From positions 1 through 64,000 of the forward strand of contig JAEWCF010000058.1 in the NCBI GenBank assembly GCA_023390775.1: 64,000 nt of DNA, read 5' to 3'. This document shows, one piece after another, positions 45,333 to 54,976 of this stretch (position 1 is its first letter; each line of letters opens with the position of its first letter). Below the pieces are notes generated by a model. The model was not told the DNA's origin and searched no databases. It was given only the letters and a program-made list of their open reading frames with translations. This stretch comes from Bacteroidota bacterium. GTDB taxonomy: Bacteria > Bacteroidota > Bacteroidia > Flavobacteriales > Flavobacteriaceae. A program made the position numbers and the translations under genes.

Positions 45333-48300
45333 ATGAGTCATAAAAATAAAGAATTCGGGATCTCGAGCTGGGCGGTGGACAACCGCGTCACGGTTTACAT
45401 CGTGACCTCGCTGATCGTGATCACGGGCCTGATCGCCTATATCACGATGCCGAGGGAGGATTTCCCGGAAATCATCGAGAACAAAATATACATTTCCACC
45501 GTCTTCCCGGGGAACTCGGCCGAGGACGTTGAAAAACTCATCATCAAGCCGCTGGAGAAAGAGTTCAAGAACATCAGCGGCGTCGACAAACTCACGTCCA
45601 ATTCCTACCAGGATTACGGAATGATCATCGCCGAATTTGCCGACGACGTCACCATCGAGGTCGCCAAGACGCGCATCAAGGACAAGGTGGACAACGTCAA
45701 GGCCGATACCGACTGGCCCAACCTGGACAACGGCAGCAAGGTGGAGCCCAATGTGTTTGAGCTCAACATCTCGGAGGAGGTCCCGATCCTGAACATCAAC
45801 CTGCAGGGGAATTACACCACGCAGCAACTCAAGAAGTACGGCGAGCTTTTGCAGGACGACCTCGAGGAAATCGCCGAGGTCAAGAAGGTTGACATTTTGG
45901 GTGTCGATGACCGTGAGGTTGAGATTGCCATCGACGTGTTCCGGATGAGCGCCGCGCAGGTATCGTTTGACGATATCCAGAATGCCGTGAGAAGCGAGAA
46001 CATGACGCTCTCCGGCGGTAACCTGGTTTCGCAGGGAACGCGCAATAACATCCGGATCGTGGGCGAGATCCAGCAGCCGAAAGAACTGGAAAATATCATC
46101 GTCAAGTCCAACGGCGGCATGGTCTACCTCAAGGATATCGCGACCGTGGCCTTCAAGGAAAAGGAAAAGACCACCTACGCCCGTGAAAGCGGGACCGAAG
46201 TGGTGATGCTCAGCGTCAAGAAGCGCGCGAACCAGAACATGATCTCGGCCATCGAGCAGATCAAGGAACGCATTGAGAAGGCGCACGGCACCTACCTTCC
46301 GGAAAACCTCAAGATCGACCTGACCAATGACCAATCGTCAAGGGTAGAGCATCAGGTGGACGAACTCTCCAACCACATCATCTTCGGGATCATCCTGGTG
46401 ATGATCGTGCTGATGTTCACGATGGGATTGCGCAACTCGCTCTTCGTGGGCGCGGCGATCCCGCTGTCGATGCTGATGGCGTTTTCGATCTTATCGATGT
46501 TCGGGCTGACGCTCAATACCATGGTTCTCTTTGGCCTTGTAATGGGGCTCGGGATGCTCGTGGACGACGGTATCGTGGTGGTGGACAACGTTTTCGCCAA
46601 CATGAAGAAAGGCATGGACCGGTATACGGCTTCGAAGATCGGGATCGGCGAGATTGCCTGGCCCGTCATTTCGTCAACGGCGACAACGCTGATGGCCTTC
46701 CTCCCGTTCGCGCTTTGGCCCGGTACGATGGGTAAGTTCATGAAGTACTTCCCGATTACCTTGACCGTTACGCTGACCGCGTCGCTTTTCGTGGCGATGG
46801 TGGTCAATGCGGCCATGACCGGCGGATCGATGGACATCGAGGACCGTAACGTCAGCAAGAAATCGGCGAAGAGGTACACAATCATCTTCGTGATCATCGC
46901 GGTCATCTTTGTAATCCTCGGAAATGTCTTCGATTCCAAACTGGCGCGCGCCATCGGCCACCTGGCGATCATCTCGCTCGCGCTGATGTGGCTCTATAAA
47001 GTAAAGCTCTACCAGTGGACGCAGGATTTCCAACATTCCTTTTTCCCGCGGATGGAGGATAAATACAAGAATTTCCTCGCCAAGATCTTAGTGGGCCGCC
47101 GCGCCTGGTACGCGTTTGCGGGAATCATCGGGTTGCTGGTGCTCTCGGTGATGCTTTTGGGCATGTTCCCGCGCAAGGTGCTTTTCTTCCCCGATAACAT
47201 TCCGAACCAGGCCATCGCCTACATCGAATATCCGGAAGGGACCGACATCAAGAAGACCAATGAGGCAACACTGTTCGTCGAAAAACAGATCATCGACATC
47301 CTTAAGAAGTACACCGACGACAAGGGCGAGAACTTCCTGGCCGAATCGATCGTTTCGCAGGTAGGCGTTGGCGCCGGAAACCCTAATGTCGACGCGGGAT
47401 CGGCCTCCGAAACCCCGTTCAAGGGCAAGGTGACGGTCAACTTCAGCGAGTTCAAGTTTCGCCAGGGAATCAACACGGCCGACATCCTCGAGGAGATCCG
47501 CGGCAAGGTCAAGGGAATTCCCGGAGCGAAAGTGACCGTCGAAAAAGACGCGAACGGCCCACCTGCGGGTTACCCGATATCGGTACAGCTGAGCGGCATG
47601 GATTACGATGTCATGCTCCGCGAAGCCGACCGCATGATCGCCTTTATCAACTCCAAGAACATTCCGGGGATTGAGCGATTGAGCGTGGACGTCAACAAGG
47701 ACAGCCCGGAACTAAAGGTCATGGTGGACCGTGTGAATGCCGGAAGCGTCGGGGTTTCGACCGGACAGCTTGGCTTCAATTTGCGGCGCTCGGTTTACGG
47801 GCAGGAAATTTCGACCTATAAGGAAGGCGACGACGATTACAACATCGTCATGAGGCTGCAGGACGACCAGCGCAAGAACGAAAGCGTGCTGTTCAACCAA
47901 TCGCTGACCTTCCGCAACCCGAACAACGGGCAGATCATGCAGGTCCCGGTTTCGGCGGTTTCGACGACCGAGAAATCATCGACCTACAACCAGATCAAGC
48001 GCAAGAACCACAAGCGCATCATGACGATCTATTCCAACGTAATCACCGGTTACAACGCCGATGAGATCATGAAGACCATCGGCACCGAATTGCAGAATTA
48101 CGAGATGCCGAAGGACGTGACCTATTCATTCTCCGGGGTCCAGGAGGAACAAGGCAAGAACCAAAGCTTTTTGATGTACGCGCTTTTCCTCGCCCTGGCC
48201 GGTATCACGCTGATCATCGTGTTGCAGTTCAACTCGGTATCCAAAACCCTGGTGATTTTGTTTACCGTATTGCTCAGCTTTAGCGGGGTTTTCTACGGAT

Positions 48301-48803
48301 ACGTGATCGCCAATATGGATTTTGTGATCCTGATGACGATGATGGGTATCATATCCCTGGCCGGTATCGTCGTGAAAAACGGAATCGTGCTCATGGACTT
48401 CTTCGTGCTCCTGATGGACCGCAAGGTCGAGGAGAAAGGCGTGAAGTCCCACGACGACCTTACGCTGGACGAAATCAAGGAAGTCATAATCGAATCGGGG
48501 AAATCGAGGTTGCGCCCCGTTTTATTGACCGCGACGACGGCCGTGCTTGGATTGATTCCGCTGGCCATCGGGCTCAACTTCAACTTCTTCTCACTGGTCA
48601 CCGACCTCAATCCGCACATTTTCATTGGCGGGGACAACGTCATCTTCTGGGGCCCATTGGCCTGGACGATCATCTTCGGGCTTACCTATGCGACGGTGCT
48701 GACGCTCGTGATGGTACCGGTTATGTTCTTCCTCGTGAAGCGCATCAAATACCGCCTTCGGGAAAGGCGCGAGAGGCGAAGGCTTGCGGAAGCACAGGCT
48801 TAA
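45333..48803 (+). CDS. RND family efflux pump (AcrB-like)
   Basis: A 1156-residue inner-membrane proton antiporter, longer than AcrB (about 1050). The proton-relay pair is in MGLGMLVDDGIVVVDNVF near residue 410. Twelve main helices are visible, with the second half beginning near LMYALFLALAGITLIIVLQF. Additional material of about 60 residues after residue 505 contains another hydrophobic pair (YTIIFVIIAVIFVILGNVF and LAIISLALMWLYKVKLY), as in other Bacteroidota pumps. Substrate unknown; drug or metal efflux both possible, although the TetR repressor points to small organic molecules. The terminator follows 5 bp later. Confidence 0.94.
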   Translation: MSHKNKEFGISSWAVDNRVTVYIVTSLIVITGLIAYITMPREDFPEIIENKIYISTVFPGNSAEDVEKLIIKPLEKEFKNISGVDKLTSNSYQDYGMIIAEFADDVTIEVAKTRIKDKVDNVKADTDWPNLDNGSKVEPNVFELNISEEVPILNINLQGNYTTQQLKKYGELLQDDLEEIAEVKKVDILGVDDREVEIAIDVFRMSAAQVSFDDIQNAVRSENMTLSGGNLVSQGTRNNIRIVGEIQQPKELENIIVKSNGGMVYLKDIATVAFKEKEKTTYARESGTEVVMLSVKKRANQNMISAIEQIKERIEKAHGTYLPENLKIDLTNDQSSRVEHQVDELSNHIIFGIILVMIVLMFTMGLRNSLFVGAAIPLSMLMAFSILSMFGLTLNTMVLFGLVMGLGMLVDDGIVVVDNVFANMKKGMDRYTASKIGIGEIAWPVISSTATTLMAFLPFALWPGTMGKFMKYFPITLTVTLTASLFVAMVVNAAMTGGSMDIEDRNVSKKSAKRYTIIFVIIAVIFVILGNVFDSKLARAIGHLAIISLALMWLYKVKLYQWTQDFQHSFFPRMEDKYKNFLAKILVGRRAWYAFAGIIGLLVLSVMLLGMFPRKVLFFPDNIPNQAIAYIEYPEGTDIKKTNEATLFVEKQIIDILKKYTDDKGENFLAESIVSQVGVGAGNPNVDAGSASETPFKGKVTVNFSEFKFRQGINTADILEEIRGKVKGIPGAKVTVEKDANGPPAGYPISVQLSGMDYDVMLREADRMIAFINSKNIPGIERLSVDVNKDSPELKVMVDRVNAGSVGVSTGQLGFNLRRSVYGQEISTYKEGDDDYNIVMRLQDDQRKNESVLFNQSLTFRNPNNGQIMQVPVSAVSTTEKSSTYNQIKRKNHKRIMTIYSNVITGYNADEIMKTIGTELQNYEMPKDVTYSFSGVQEEQGKNQSFLMYALFLALAGITLIIVLQFNSVSKTLVILFTVLLSFSGVFYGYVIANMDFVILMTMMGIISLAGIVVKNGIVLMDFFVLLMDRKVEEKGVKSHDDLTLDEIKEVIIESGKSRLRPVLLTATTAVLGLIPLAIGLNFNFFSLVTDLNPHIFIGGDNVIFWGPLAWTIIFGLTYATVLTLVMVPVMFFLVKRIKYRLRERRERRRLAEAQA

Positions 48804-48808
48804 AATCA

Positions 48809-48848
48809 AAATCGGCTGCTACGAATAACGTAGCAGCCGATTTCTTTA
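48809..48848 (+). terminator. Terminator of the efflux operon
   Basis: A perfect 15-bp stem, AAATCGGCTGCTACG (48809-48823) and its complement (48829-48843), loop AATAA, followed by TTTATA. Confidence 0.9.
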
Positions 48849-48881
48849 TAGATGCTTTGGCCCGGATTGCAGGCCTGGAAA

Positions 48882-49229
48882 TTATTCCCTTACCACTAAA
48901 GCATCCTTACTGTAATTTTTGACCGCAGCGACACGGTTATCGGAATAATCCACTTCACTGACCGTATTTCCGCTAAAGAAATACCATTTACCGGTCTTCT
49001 CGCCTGTCGCATAATGCGCCACGGCTTTTTTATTTCCCAACTCGTCAAACATTATCCATTTGCCTTCGGGTTTTCCATCAAGGAAATGCCCCTGCTGGTT
49101 TACTTTGCCATTCTCATGGAAATAGGTCGCCTTAACCATTTTCCCATCGGCCTCCAGGACCGGTTCAATCGTTTGTGCCGACACGACTCCACCCATCAAC
49201 ACCATTCCCGCAATCACAAATTTTCTCAT
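48882..49229 (-). CDS. Exported MORN-repeat-like protein
   Basis: A 115-residue exported protein, signal peptide MRKFVIAGMVLMGGVVSA. Three short repeats of the MORN_2 type follow: YFHENGKVNQQGHFLDGKPEGKW, DELGNKKAVAHYATGEKTGKW and FSGNTVSEVDYSDNRV. Proteins of this kind are sometimes automatically named as YwqK-family antitoxins; no toxin partner is present, so I do not adopt that name. Function unknown. A good promoter lies at 49250-49279. Confidence 0.85.
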   Translation of the reverse strand: MRKFVIAGMVLMGGVVSAQTIEPVLEADGKMVKATYFHENGKVNQQGHFLDGKPEGKWIMFDELGNKKAVAHYATGEKTGKWYFFSGNTVSEVDYSDNRVAAVKNYSKDALVVRE

Positions 49230-49249
49230 CGCCGTAGGTTTTTGTAAAT

Positions 49250-49279
49250 CAAATATACTTAATAATTTACAATAACCAA
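49250..49279 (-). promoter_or_regulatory. Promoter of the MORN-like gene
   Basis: On the minus strand TTG (49277-49279), a 19-bp spacer and TATATTTG (49250-49257) give a near-perfect Bacteroidota promoter 20 bp before the ATG. Confidence 0.72.
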
Positions 49280-49311
49280 ACTTTGGCTTAACAATTTGGT
49301 AACATAGCTAA

Positions 49312-49559
49312 AAAGCTGTCAGCTGTCGGCTATCAGCTATCAGCTTGATTCCGGTCACCCGGTGGCTTTGATGGAGTTCGGCTACGCTACATTCGTCATT
49401 TATCAGTCGTCAGTCATCAGTCATCAGTTATCAGTATGAATTGGGTAACCCCGAATGTTTATCATTCAGTTTCTGTAAACCGTAAACCGTAACAATTCGT
49501 CCATTCGTCATTCCTCATTCCTCATTCGTCATTTGTCATTTGTCATTCGTCATTCATCA
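49312..49559. repeat. Three heptad arrays between the MORN-like gene and tlpA-like gene
   Basis: The 333-bp spacer has no gene. Arrays are 49312-49346 (five heptads of type TCAGCTA), 49382-49437 (eight, drifting from CTACGCT to TCAGTCA) and 49476-49559 (twelve in register, drifting from TAAACCG to TTCGTCA), ending 3 bp from the stop codon of the thioredoxin gene. The phrase TTGATTCCGG between the first two also occurs in the cassette at 33437. Confidence 0.87.
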
Positions 49560-49562
49560 CTA

Positions 49563-50543
49563 CTAATTGAGCAGTTTATCCAACTGCGAGACCAGTTCGG
49601 GTGAAGAAGGCCTCGGCGCATCGGCCGAAATCACTTTGCCGTCCGGCCCTATCAGGATGAAACGCGGAATCGATTTCACGCCGTAGGCAACCATGAAATC
49701 GGAGTTCCAGGCATTGTCCGCATACAATTGGATGCCGCCCATTTCCTTGTCCTTCACGAATTTTTTCCACTTTTCATAATCCTTTTTCTCGTCGATCGAG
49801 ATGCTCACGAATTCGATGTTTTTGCCATGGTACTTTTTTTCCACCTCCTTCATGGCCGGAATCTCGCGGATGCACGGGCCGCACCAGGTTGCCCAGGCAT
49901 CGATGTAGACGTATTTCCCGCGCAGGTCTTCAAGCGTGGTCTTGCCTCCTTTGTGGTTTTCATAAGCAAATGACGGCGAAGGCTGGCCCTGCAGTTTCAT
50001 CGTCTTTTGGTTTTGGTAATACTGTGCCAGGGCGCCCATTGCACTGCCCTGTGACTGGCGCTCCATCCGGTTCTTGAAATCGGTGTCGAAATTGCCTTTT
50101 GCAAGCATTTCCTTGTCGGCCTTGATGCGGTCGAACACCGCGGTTTTTACCGTCTCTTCATCGGCTGAAGCCATATTCTCAAGCTTTTCGTCGGCGAGGA
50201 CCTGCGCGGCCAGGAAATTGTTTTCGTCCGCGCCCTTTCCGCTCCAGACAATGCTTTCGTCAAACTGTTTGGCGTCCATCTTCAGGGTCAGGTCGAAACC
50301 CGGTGCGAGGTACGCCTGCGCATATTCCACCCCGTCAAAAATATCGTAGAACCCTTTGGTAATTTCAAAAGTGTCCTTGAATTCGCCCTTCGCGTCGGCC
50401 TTGATCTCGTGTTTGAAATTCTTGCCCTGTACGGTGATCACGTCGCCGTTGCGGTTCTCGATCTTGGCGTGAAGCTTCACCTTTCCGCCCTGCGCCCAAA
50501 CGCCGGCCACCGCCAGCATCAGGATCCATGCTATTTTTTTCAT
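49563..50543 (-). CDS. TlpA-like thiol-disulfide oxidoreductase
   Basis: A 326-residue exported protein, signal peptide MKKIAWILMLAVAGVWA. Residues 20-110 form a beta-rich DUF4369-like domain. The C-terminal 150 residues are a TlpA/ResA-type thioredoxin with AWATWCGPCIREIP near residue 218 and the cis-Pro loop VKSIPRFILI near residue 290. It reduces or isomerises disulfides of periplasmic proteins. The gene stands alone and is divergent from aspS, with a heptad array at its 3' end. Confidence 0.91.
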   Translation of the reverse strand: MKKIAWILMLAVAGVWAQGGKVKLHAKIENRNGDVITVQGKNFKHEIKADAKGEFKDTFEITKGFYDIFDGVEYAQAYLAPGFDLTLKMDAKQFDESIVWSGKGADENNFLAAQVLADEKLENMASADEETVKTAVFDRIKADKEMLAKGNFDTDFKNRMERQSQGSAMGALAQYYQNQKTMKLQGQPSPSFAYENHKGGKTTLEDLRGKYVYIDAWATWCGPCIREIPAMKEVEKKYHGKNIEFVSISIDEKKDYEKWKKFVKDKEMGGIQLYADNAWNSDFMVAYGVKSIPRFILIGPDGKVISADAPRPSSPELVSQLDKLLN

Positions 50544-50642
50544 AAGTTGTTGAATTGTTGAACGTAAATATAGAATTTAAATCGATAAAATTTCCGGTAC
50601 CGATATTTTCTGCACACAAGCCTCAATCTCACGGGCAAATAG

Positions 50643-50650
50643 TATTTTTG
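50643..50650 (+). promoter_or_regulatory. Candidate -7 box of aspS
   Basis: TATTTTTG lies 15 bp before the aspS ATG at 50666. No TTG is found at the expected -33 spacing. Confidence 0.4.
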
Positions 50651-50665
50651 TCTCAAATACTTGAC

Positions 50666-52411
50666 ATGTACCGAAGCCATACCTGCGGCGAGCTCAGCGC
50701 CCAAAACATCAATTCCCGGGTCACCCTTTCAGGATGGGTGCAAAAAATAAGGAACAAAGGATTCATGATTTGGGTCGATTTGCGCGACCGTTATGGCATT
50801 ACCCAGCTCATCATCGACAACCGCAGCGGCGACCAGGTGATGAAACTCGCCGAAACCCTAGGGCGCGAATTCGTGATCCAGGCAAAGGGGACCGTCATCG
50901 AACGCGAGTCCAAAAACCCGAACATTCCTTCCGGCGACATCGAGATCCTCGTATCGGAACTTGAAATTTTGAACGCCGCGGTCACGCCTCCTTTTACCAT
51001 CGAGGACGACACCGACGGCGGCGAGGACATACGCATGAAATACCGCTATCTGGACATCAGGCGAAATCCGGTCAAGAACGCGTTGCTGTTCCGGCACAAA
51101 GTCTCGATGGAAGTGCGCAATTACCTTTCGCAACAGGGATTCTGCGAGGTCGAGACGCCTTACCTTATCAAGTCAACTCCCGAAGGAGCACGCGATTTTA
51201 TCGTGCCTTCGCGGATGAACCCCGGGCAATTCTATGCGCTTCCGCAATCGCCCCAGACTTTCAAACAGCTTTTGATGGTGGGCGGAATGGACAAATATTT
51301 CCAGATCGTGAAGTGTTTCCGCGATGAGGACCTTCGCGCCGACCGCCAACCTGAATTCACCCAGATCGATTGCGAAATGGCTTTCGTGGAGCAGGAAGAC
51401 ATCCTGAATGTTTTTGAAGGGCTGACGCGGCATCTATTAAAGGAGATCAGGGGAATCGAGGTCGACAGATTCCCGCGGATGACCTACGAACACGCGATGA
51501 GGACTTATGGCAATGACAAGCCCGACATCCGTTTCGGGATGGAATTTGGCGAATTGAACGATGTCGCCAAGGGACGTGGCTTTGCCATTTTTGACGACGC
51601 CGAACTCATCGTCGGGATCGCGGCGCCCAATTGCGGAGAGATGACCCGCAAGGAAATCGACGCGCTTATCGACTGGGTCAAACGCCCCCAGGTCGGCGCA
51701 TCGGGGATGATTTATGCCAAATGCAATGCAGACGGCACTTTCAAATCGTCGGTCGACAAATTTTACAACCAGGAAGACCTCGCGGCCTGGGCACAGATCA
51801 CCGGTGCAAAACCGGGCGACATGATCTTTGTGCTCTCTGGCCCCGCCGACAAGACCAGGACCAGGCTCAGCGCTTTGCGGATGGAACTCGCCACGCGGCT
51901 CGGCCTGCGCAACCCGGATGAATTCGCACCGCTTTGGGTGGTGGACTTCCCCTTGTTGGAATTGGACGAGGAAAGCGGCCGCTACCACGCGATGCACCAC
52001 CCGTTCACCTCGCCAAAACCCGAGGACATGGATTTGCTCGCAACGCAACCCGGAAAAGTGCGCGCCAATGCCTATGACATGGTGCTCAACGGCAACGAGA
52101 TCGGCGGGGAATCGATCCGCATCCACGACCGGGCGACCCAGCAATTGATGTTCAAATACCTTGGCTTCAGTGACGAGGAGGCGCGAAACCAGTTCGGGTT
52201 TTTGATGGACGCCTTTGAATACGGGGCGCCGCCGCACGGAGGGCTTGCCTTTGGCCTGGACAGGCTGGTCGCCATTTTGGGCGGACAGGAAACCATCCGC
52301 GATTTCATCGCATTCCCCAAGAACAATTCGGGCCGCGATGTGATGATCGATGCGCCATCGGCCATAGACAAAGCCCAACTTGAAGAGCTTCACGTAAAAT
52401 CGACAATATGA
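50666..52411 (+). CDS. aspS: Aspartyl-tRNA synthetase
   Basis: Charges tRNA-Asp; a class IIb cytosolic synthetase of 581 residues. The N-terminal OB-fold ([24 protein letters not shown]) binds the anticodon. Motif 2 is [18 protein letters not shown] near residue 218, and motif 3 is [15 protein letters not shown] near residue 530. A bacterial-type GAD insertion domain lies between (about residues 285-410). The start [10 protein letters not shown] at 50666 is preferred as the family start and lies just after a -7 box. The stop overlaps the next start by 4 bp. Confidence 0.97.
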   Translation: MYRSHTCGELSAQNINSRVTLSGWVQKIRNKGFMIWVDLRDRYGITQLIIDNRSGDQVMKLAETLGREFVIQAKGTVIERESKNPNIPSGDIEILVSELEILNAAVTPPFTIEDDTDGGEDIRMKYRYLDIRRNPVKNALLFRHKVSMEVRNYLSQQGFCEVETPYLIKSTPEGARDFIVPSRMNPGQFYALPQSPQTFKQLLMVGGMDKYFQIVKCFRDEDLRADRQPEFTQIDCEMAFVEQEDILNVFEGLTRHLLKEIRGIEVDRFPRMTYEHAMRTYGNDKPDIRFGMEFGELNDVAKGRGFAIFDDAELIVGIAAPNCGEMTRKEIDALIDWVKRPQVGASGMIYAKCNADGTFKSSVDKFYNQEDLAAWAQITGAKPGDMIFVLSGPADKTRTRLSALRMELATRLGLRNPDEFAPLWVVDFPLLELDEESGRYHAMHHPFTSPKPEDMDLLATQPGKVRANAYDMVLNGNEIGGESIRIHDRATQQLMFKYLGFSDEEARNQFGFLMDAFEYGAPPHGGLAFGLDRLVAILGGQETIRDFIAFPKNNSGRDVMIDAPSAIDKAQLEELHVKSTI

Positions 52412-52956
52412 AAACCCTGATCCTGGCCGCCCTACTGGCCTTCAGCGTTGCATCGGCACAGGAAGAAAACGCTGCGGTGGAAAATGCCTCGGGGCTGCAT
52501 ATAGGCCTGTTAGGAATGTATGGGCATTATGAAATGCGGCTGTCGGACCAATGGGCGCTGCGTGCGGAGGCAGGATTTGACGTGGGTTTTGCCATTGGGT
52601 GGGACGACGAGGACGTTTATGGCCTGATCCCTACTTTCCGGCTGGAACCCCGGTGGTATTACAATCTGCCCAAACGGATGGCCAAGGGGTACAGTACCGA
52701 TGACAATGCCGGGAATTTCCTGGCGCTCAATACCTCCTACATCCCTGACGTCTTTATCGGGTCCAACCCCGACGGGCTGACCGTGCTCCACGAGTTTCTG
52801 GTAATTCCCAAGTGGGGCATCCGGAGGAACCTGGGCTCGCAATTCAATTATGAGGCGGGCATCGGCATCGGCTATGCGAAATACCGCGAGGAATATATGG
52901 GCGATAAATCAGGCGTCTACCCGGACCTGCATCTGCGCATCGGTTTCAGGTTTTAA
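52408..52956 (+). CDS. Outer-membrane protein coupled to aspS
   Basis: A 182-residue protein, signal peptide [17 protein letters not shown]. It contains strands typical of a small beta-barrel ([45 protein letters not shown]) and ends LHLRIGFRF with a terminal Phe. Family not recognised. Its ATG overlaps the aspS stop (ATGA), so it is translated from the same message. Confidence 0.8.
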   Translation: MKTLILAALLAFSVASAQEENAAVENASGLHIGLLGMYGHYEMRLSDQWALRAEAGFDVGFAIGWDDEDVYGLIPTFRLEPRWYYNLPKRMAKGYSTDDNAGNFLALNTSYIPDVFIGSNPDGLTVLHEFLVIPKWGIRRNLGSQFNYEAGIGIGYAKYREEYMGDKSGVYPDLHLRIGFRF

Positions 52957-52992
52957 ACTTTGCCGAACACCCTGACAATCAAATAATTTTTT

Positions 52993-53023
52993 GAAACTTT
53001 TAACACTGTATGGTGTTTGTTTC
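52993..53023 (+). other. Imperfect hairpin upstream of the cold-shock gene
   Basis: GAAAC-tttt-AACAC-tgtatg-GTGTT-t-GTTTC (52993-53023) can fold into a two-part stem. It lies upstream of the -7 box of the cold-shock gene. It could end the aspS transcript or act as a binding site. Confidence 0.4.
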
Positions 53024-53034
53024 AATTATTAGTT

Positions 53035-53042
53035 TACATTTG
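53035..53042 (+). promoter_or_regulatory. Candidate -7 box of the cold-shock gene
   Basis: TACATTTG at 53035-53042 is a good -7 box. A TTG at 53017-53019 is 15 bp upstream, a little close. The leader to the ATG would be short (about 24 nt), unlike the long structured leader of E. coli cspA. Confidence 0.5.
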
Positions 53043-53072
53043 CCGCATTATCAATATTTTATTTGAATTACA

Positions 53073-53270
53073 ATGCGCACAGGTAAAGTGAAATTTTTCA
53101 ATGAGTCAAAAGGTTACGGATTCATTACAGACGAGGAAACCGGACGTGACATTTTTGTCCACGCCACCGGAATCAAAGTTGAGAACCTCCGCGAAGGCGA
53201 CAGGGTCAGCTATGAAGAGGAAGAAGGCCGCAAAGGCAAGGTTGCCGCTCAGGTGACCACGCTGGACTAA
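53073..53270 (+). CDS. Cold-shock domain protein
   Basis: A 65-residue single cold-shock domain that binds single-stranded RNA and DNA. RNP1 is KGYGFITD (residues 13-20) and RNP2 is DIFVHATGI (residues 26-34). Charge and length are typical; one oddity is the acidic YEEEEGRKGK stretch. It stands alone with its own promoter and terminator. Confidence 0.95.
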   Translation: MRTGKVKFFNESKGYGFITDEETGRDIFVHATGIKVENLREGDRVSYEEEEGRKGKVAAQVTTLD

Positions 53271-53291
53271 TATACTTTGACCAAGCTTAGA

Positions 53292-53323
53292 AAACGCTCC
53301 GCACACACGGGGCGTTTTTTTTT
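53292..53323 (+). terminator. Terminator of the cold-shock gene
   Basis: AAACGCTCCG and CGGGGCGTTT form a stem with one mismatch around CACACA (53292-53317), followed by a T-tract. Confidence 0.85.
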
Positions 53324-53400
53324 ACTTCCGCGGGCTTATTTATACTCTTTAAAAATAACGAACGGCCACTGGCAGCGCGGCCAACGAAATGCCGGGCGCA

Positions 53401-53431
53401 TTGCTTTTTTTAATTTTCGGGTGTATCTTTG
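53401..53431 (+). promoter_or_regulatory. Promoter of the nuo operon
   Basis: TTG (53401-53403) and TATCTTTG (53424-53431) with 20 bp between them match the Bacteroidota consensus. The -7 box ends 25 bp before nuoA. Confidence 0.7.
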
Positions 53432-53456
53432 CGGCTGATTTACCTAAATTTAAGTT

Positions 53457-53825
53457 ATGCAAACTTCGCAGGTTGATTATTTCCCGATCCTGATGCAATT
53501 CCTGCTCGCGGTTGGTTTTGTCGTGACCACGATTTTCATATCGTCGTTGCTGGGGCCAAAACGCAGCTCGGCAAACAAGGACAAGAATTTCGAGTGCGGG
53601 ATCGAATCGGTGGGGAATGCGCGTGCGCCGTTCTCGGTCAAGTACTTCCTGGTCGCGATCCTCTTCGTTCTTTTTGACGTTGAGGTAATTTTCCTTTACC
53701 CATGGGCGGTGAATTTCAGGGAGATGGGCATGGACGGAATGATCAAGATGGGCATTTTTATGGTCCTCCTGCTGGTTGGATTTTTCTATATCATCAAAAA
53801 GAAGGCGCTCGAGTGGGAGCGCTAA
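53457..53825 (+). CDS. nuoA: NADH-quinone oxidoreductase subunit A
   Basis: A 122-residue membrane subunit of complex I. Three helices are present; the conserved loop KNFECGIESVGNARAPFSVKYFLVAILFVLFDVEVIFLYPW with the exposed Cys and the FDVE acidic pair identifies it. It is the first gene of the complex I operon, 75 bp before nuoB. Confidence 0.96.
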   Translation: MQTSQVDYFPILMQFLLAVGFVVTTIFISSLLGPKRSSANKDKNFECGIESVGNARAPFSVKYFLVAILFVLFDVEVIFLYPWAVNFREMGMDGMIKMGIFMVLLLVGFFYIIKKKALEWER

Positions 53826-53900
53826 AGAAGGGTTAATTGATTAATATTCCCGGCGTTTTTTCGTTGTAAAACAATGTACTAACGACAAAATTGCAAGAAA

Positions 53901-54449
53901 ATGAGCGATTCAAAAATAAATATGGTCCAACCGCCCGAAGGAGTTTCGGGTGAAGGCTTTTTTGCCACCAAGCTCAGCGACGTCGTGGGGCTTGCAAGGG
54001 CAAATTCGCTTTGGCCGCTTCCGTTTGCGACATCGTGCTGCGGTATCGAGTTCATGGCCACGATGGCCTCGCACTATGACGTGGCGCGTTTTGGGTCTGA
54101 GCGGATGAGCTTCTCGCCGCGCCAGGCCGACATGCTTCTGGTCATGGGAACGATCGCCAAGAAGATGGCGCCGATCCTCCGCCAGGTTTACGAACAGATG
54201 GCCGAACCGCGTTGGGTGATCGCCGTGGGCGCCTGTGCGTCTTCGGGAGGAATTTTCGATACCTATTCGGTATTGCAGGGCATCGACAAGGTCATACCGG
54301 TGGATATCTACGTTCCCGGTTGCCCTCCAAGGCCCGAGCAGATCCTCGACGGCATCATGCGATTGCAGGAACTCGTGAAATCCGAATCGGTACGCCGCCG
54401 CAGCTCACCCGAATACACCGAACTGCTGGCCTCTTATAACATAAAGTAA
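53901..54449 (+). CDS. nuoB: NADH-quinone oxidoreductase subunit B
   Basis: A 182-residue peripheral subunit that holds iron-sulfur cluster N2, the last electron carrier before quinone. Cluster ligands are visible in TSCCGIEFMA (adjacent Cys pair), VGACASSGG and VPGCPPRPEQ. nuoC starts 3 bp after its stop. Confidence 0.97.
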   Translation: MSDSKINMVQPPEGVSGEGFFATKLSDVVGLARANSLWPLPFATSCCGIEFMATMASHYDVARFGSERMSFSPRQADMLLVMGTIAKKMAPILRQVYEQMAEPRWVIAVGACASSGGIFDTYSVLQGIDKVIPVDIYVPGCPPRPEQILDGIMRLQELVKSESVRRRSSPEYTELLASYNIK

Positions 54450-54452
54450 CAA

Positions 54453-54974
54453 ATGGCACTGGAAAACGCGGCTATACAAAATTCACTGCAGGACCGTTTC
54501 GCATCGGCAGTTGGCGATTTCAATCAGATCCACGACATTTTGACCTTTGAGGTCGAGGCGTCGCAGATTGTTCCCGTGATGACTTTTCTTCGGGACGACA
54601 AAACTTTGCGTTTCAACTTTTTGACCGACCTGTGCGGCATGCATTTTCCCGATGCCGAACCGTCCCGGCAGTTTTCGGTCGTATACCACATGCACAACTG
54701 GATGGACAACGTCCGCATCCGGATCAAGTGTTACCTCGACGGGGAAAACCCGGAAATCGATACCGTTACGGGGCTTTTCGCATCGGCCAACTGGCAGGAG
54801 CGCGAGACCTACGATTTTTACGGGATCATTTTCAAGGGCCATCCTCAACTAAAACGCATCCTGAACATGGACGAAATGGTTTCGTTCCCGATGCGCAAGG
54901 AATTCCCGCTCGAGGACGGCGGCCGGACCGACAAGGATGACCGTTTCTTTGGACGAACCACCGATAACTGCTAA
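54453..54974 (+). CDS. nuoC: NADH-quinone oxidoreductase subunit C
   Basis: A 173-residue subunit of the connecting module. The family signature is ERETYDFYGIIFKGHPQLKRIL with the trailing FPMRKEFPL. Not fused to NuoD, which follows 2 bp later. Confidence 0.96.
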   Translation: MALENAAIQNSLQDRFASAVGDFNQIHDILTFEVEASQIVPVMTFLRDDKTLRFNFLTDLCGMHFPDAEPSRQFSVVYHMHNWMDNVRIRIKCYLDGENPEIDTVTGLFASANWQERETYDFYGIIFKGHPQLKRILNMDEMVSFPMRKEFPLEDGGRTDKDDRFFGRTTDNC

Positions 54975-54976
54975 TC

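Noticed and set aside
48882..49229. Antitoxin of a toxin-antitoxin pair
   Set aside because: The MORN-like protein is exported and no toxin gene is adjacent.
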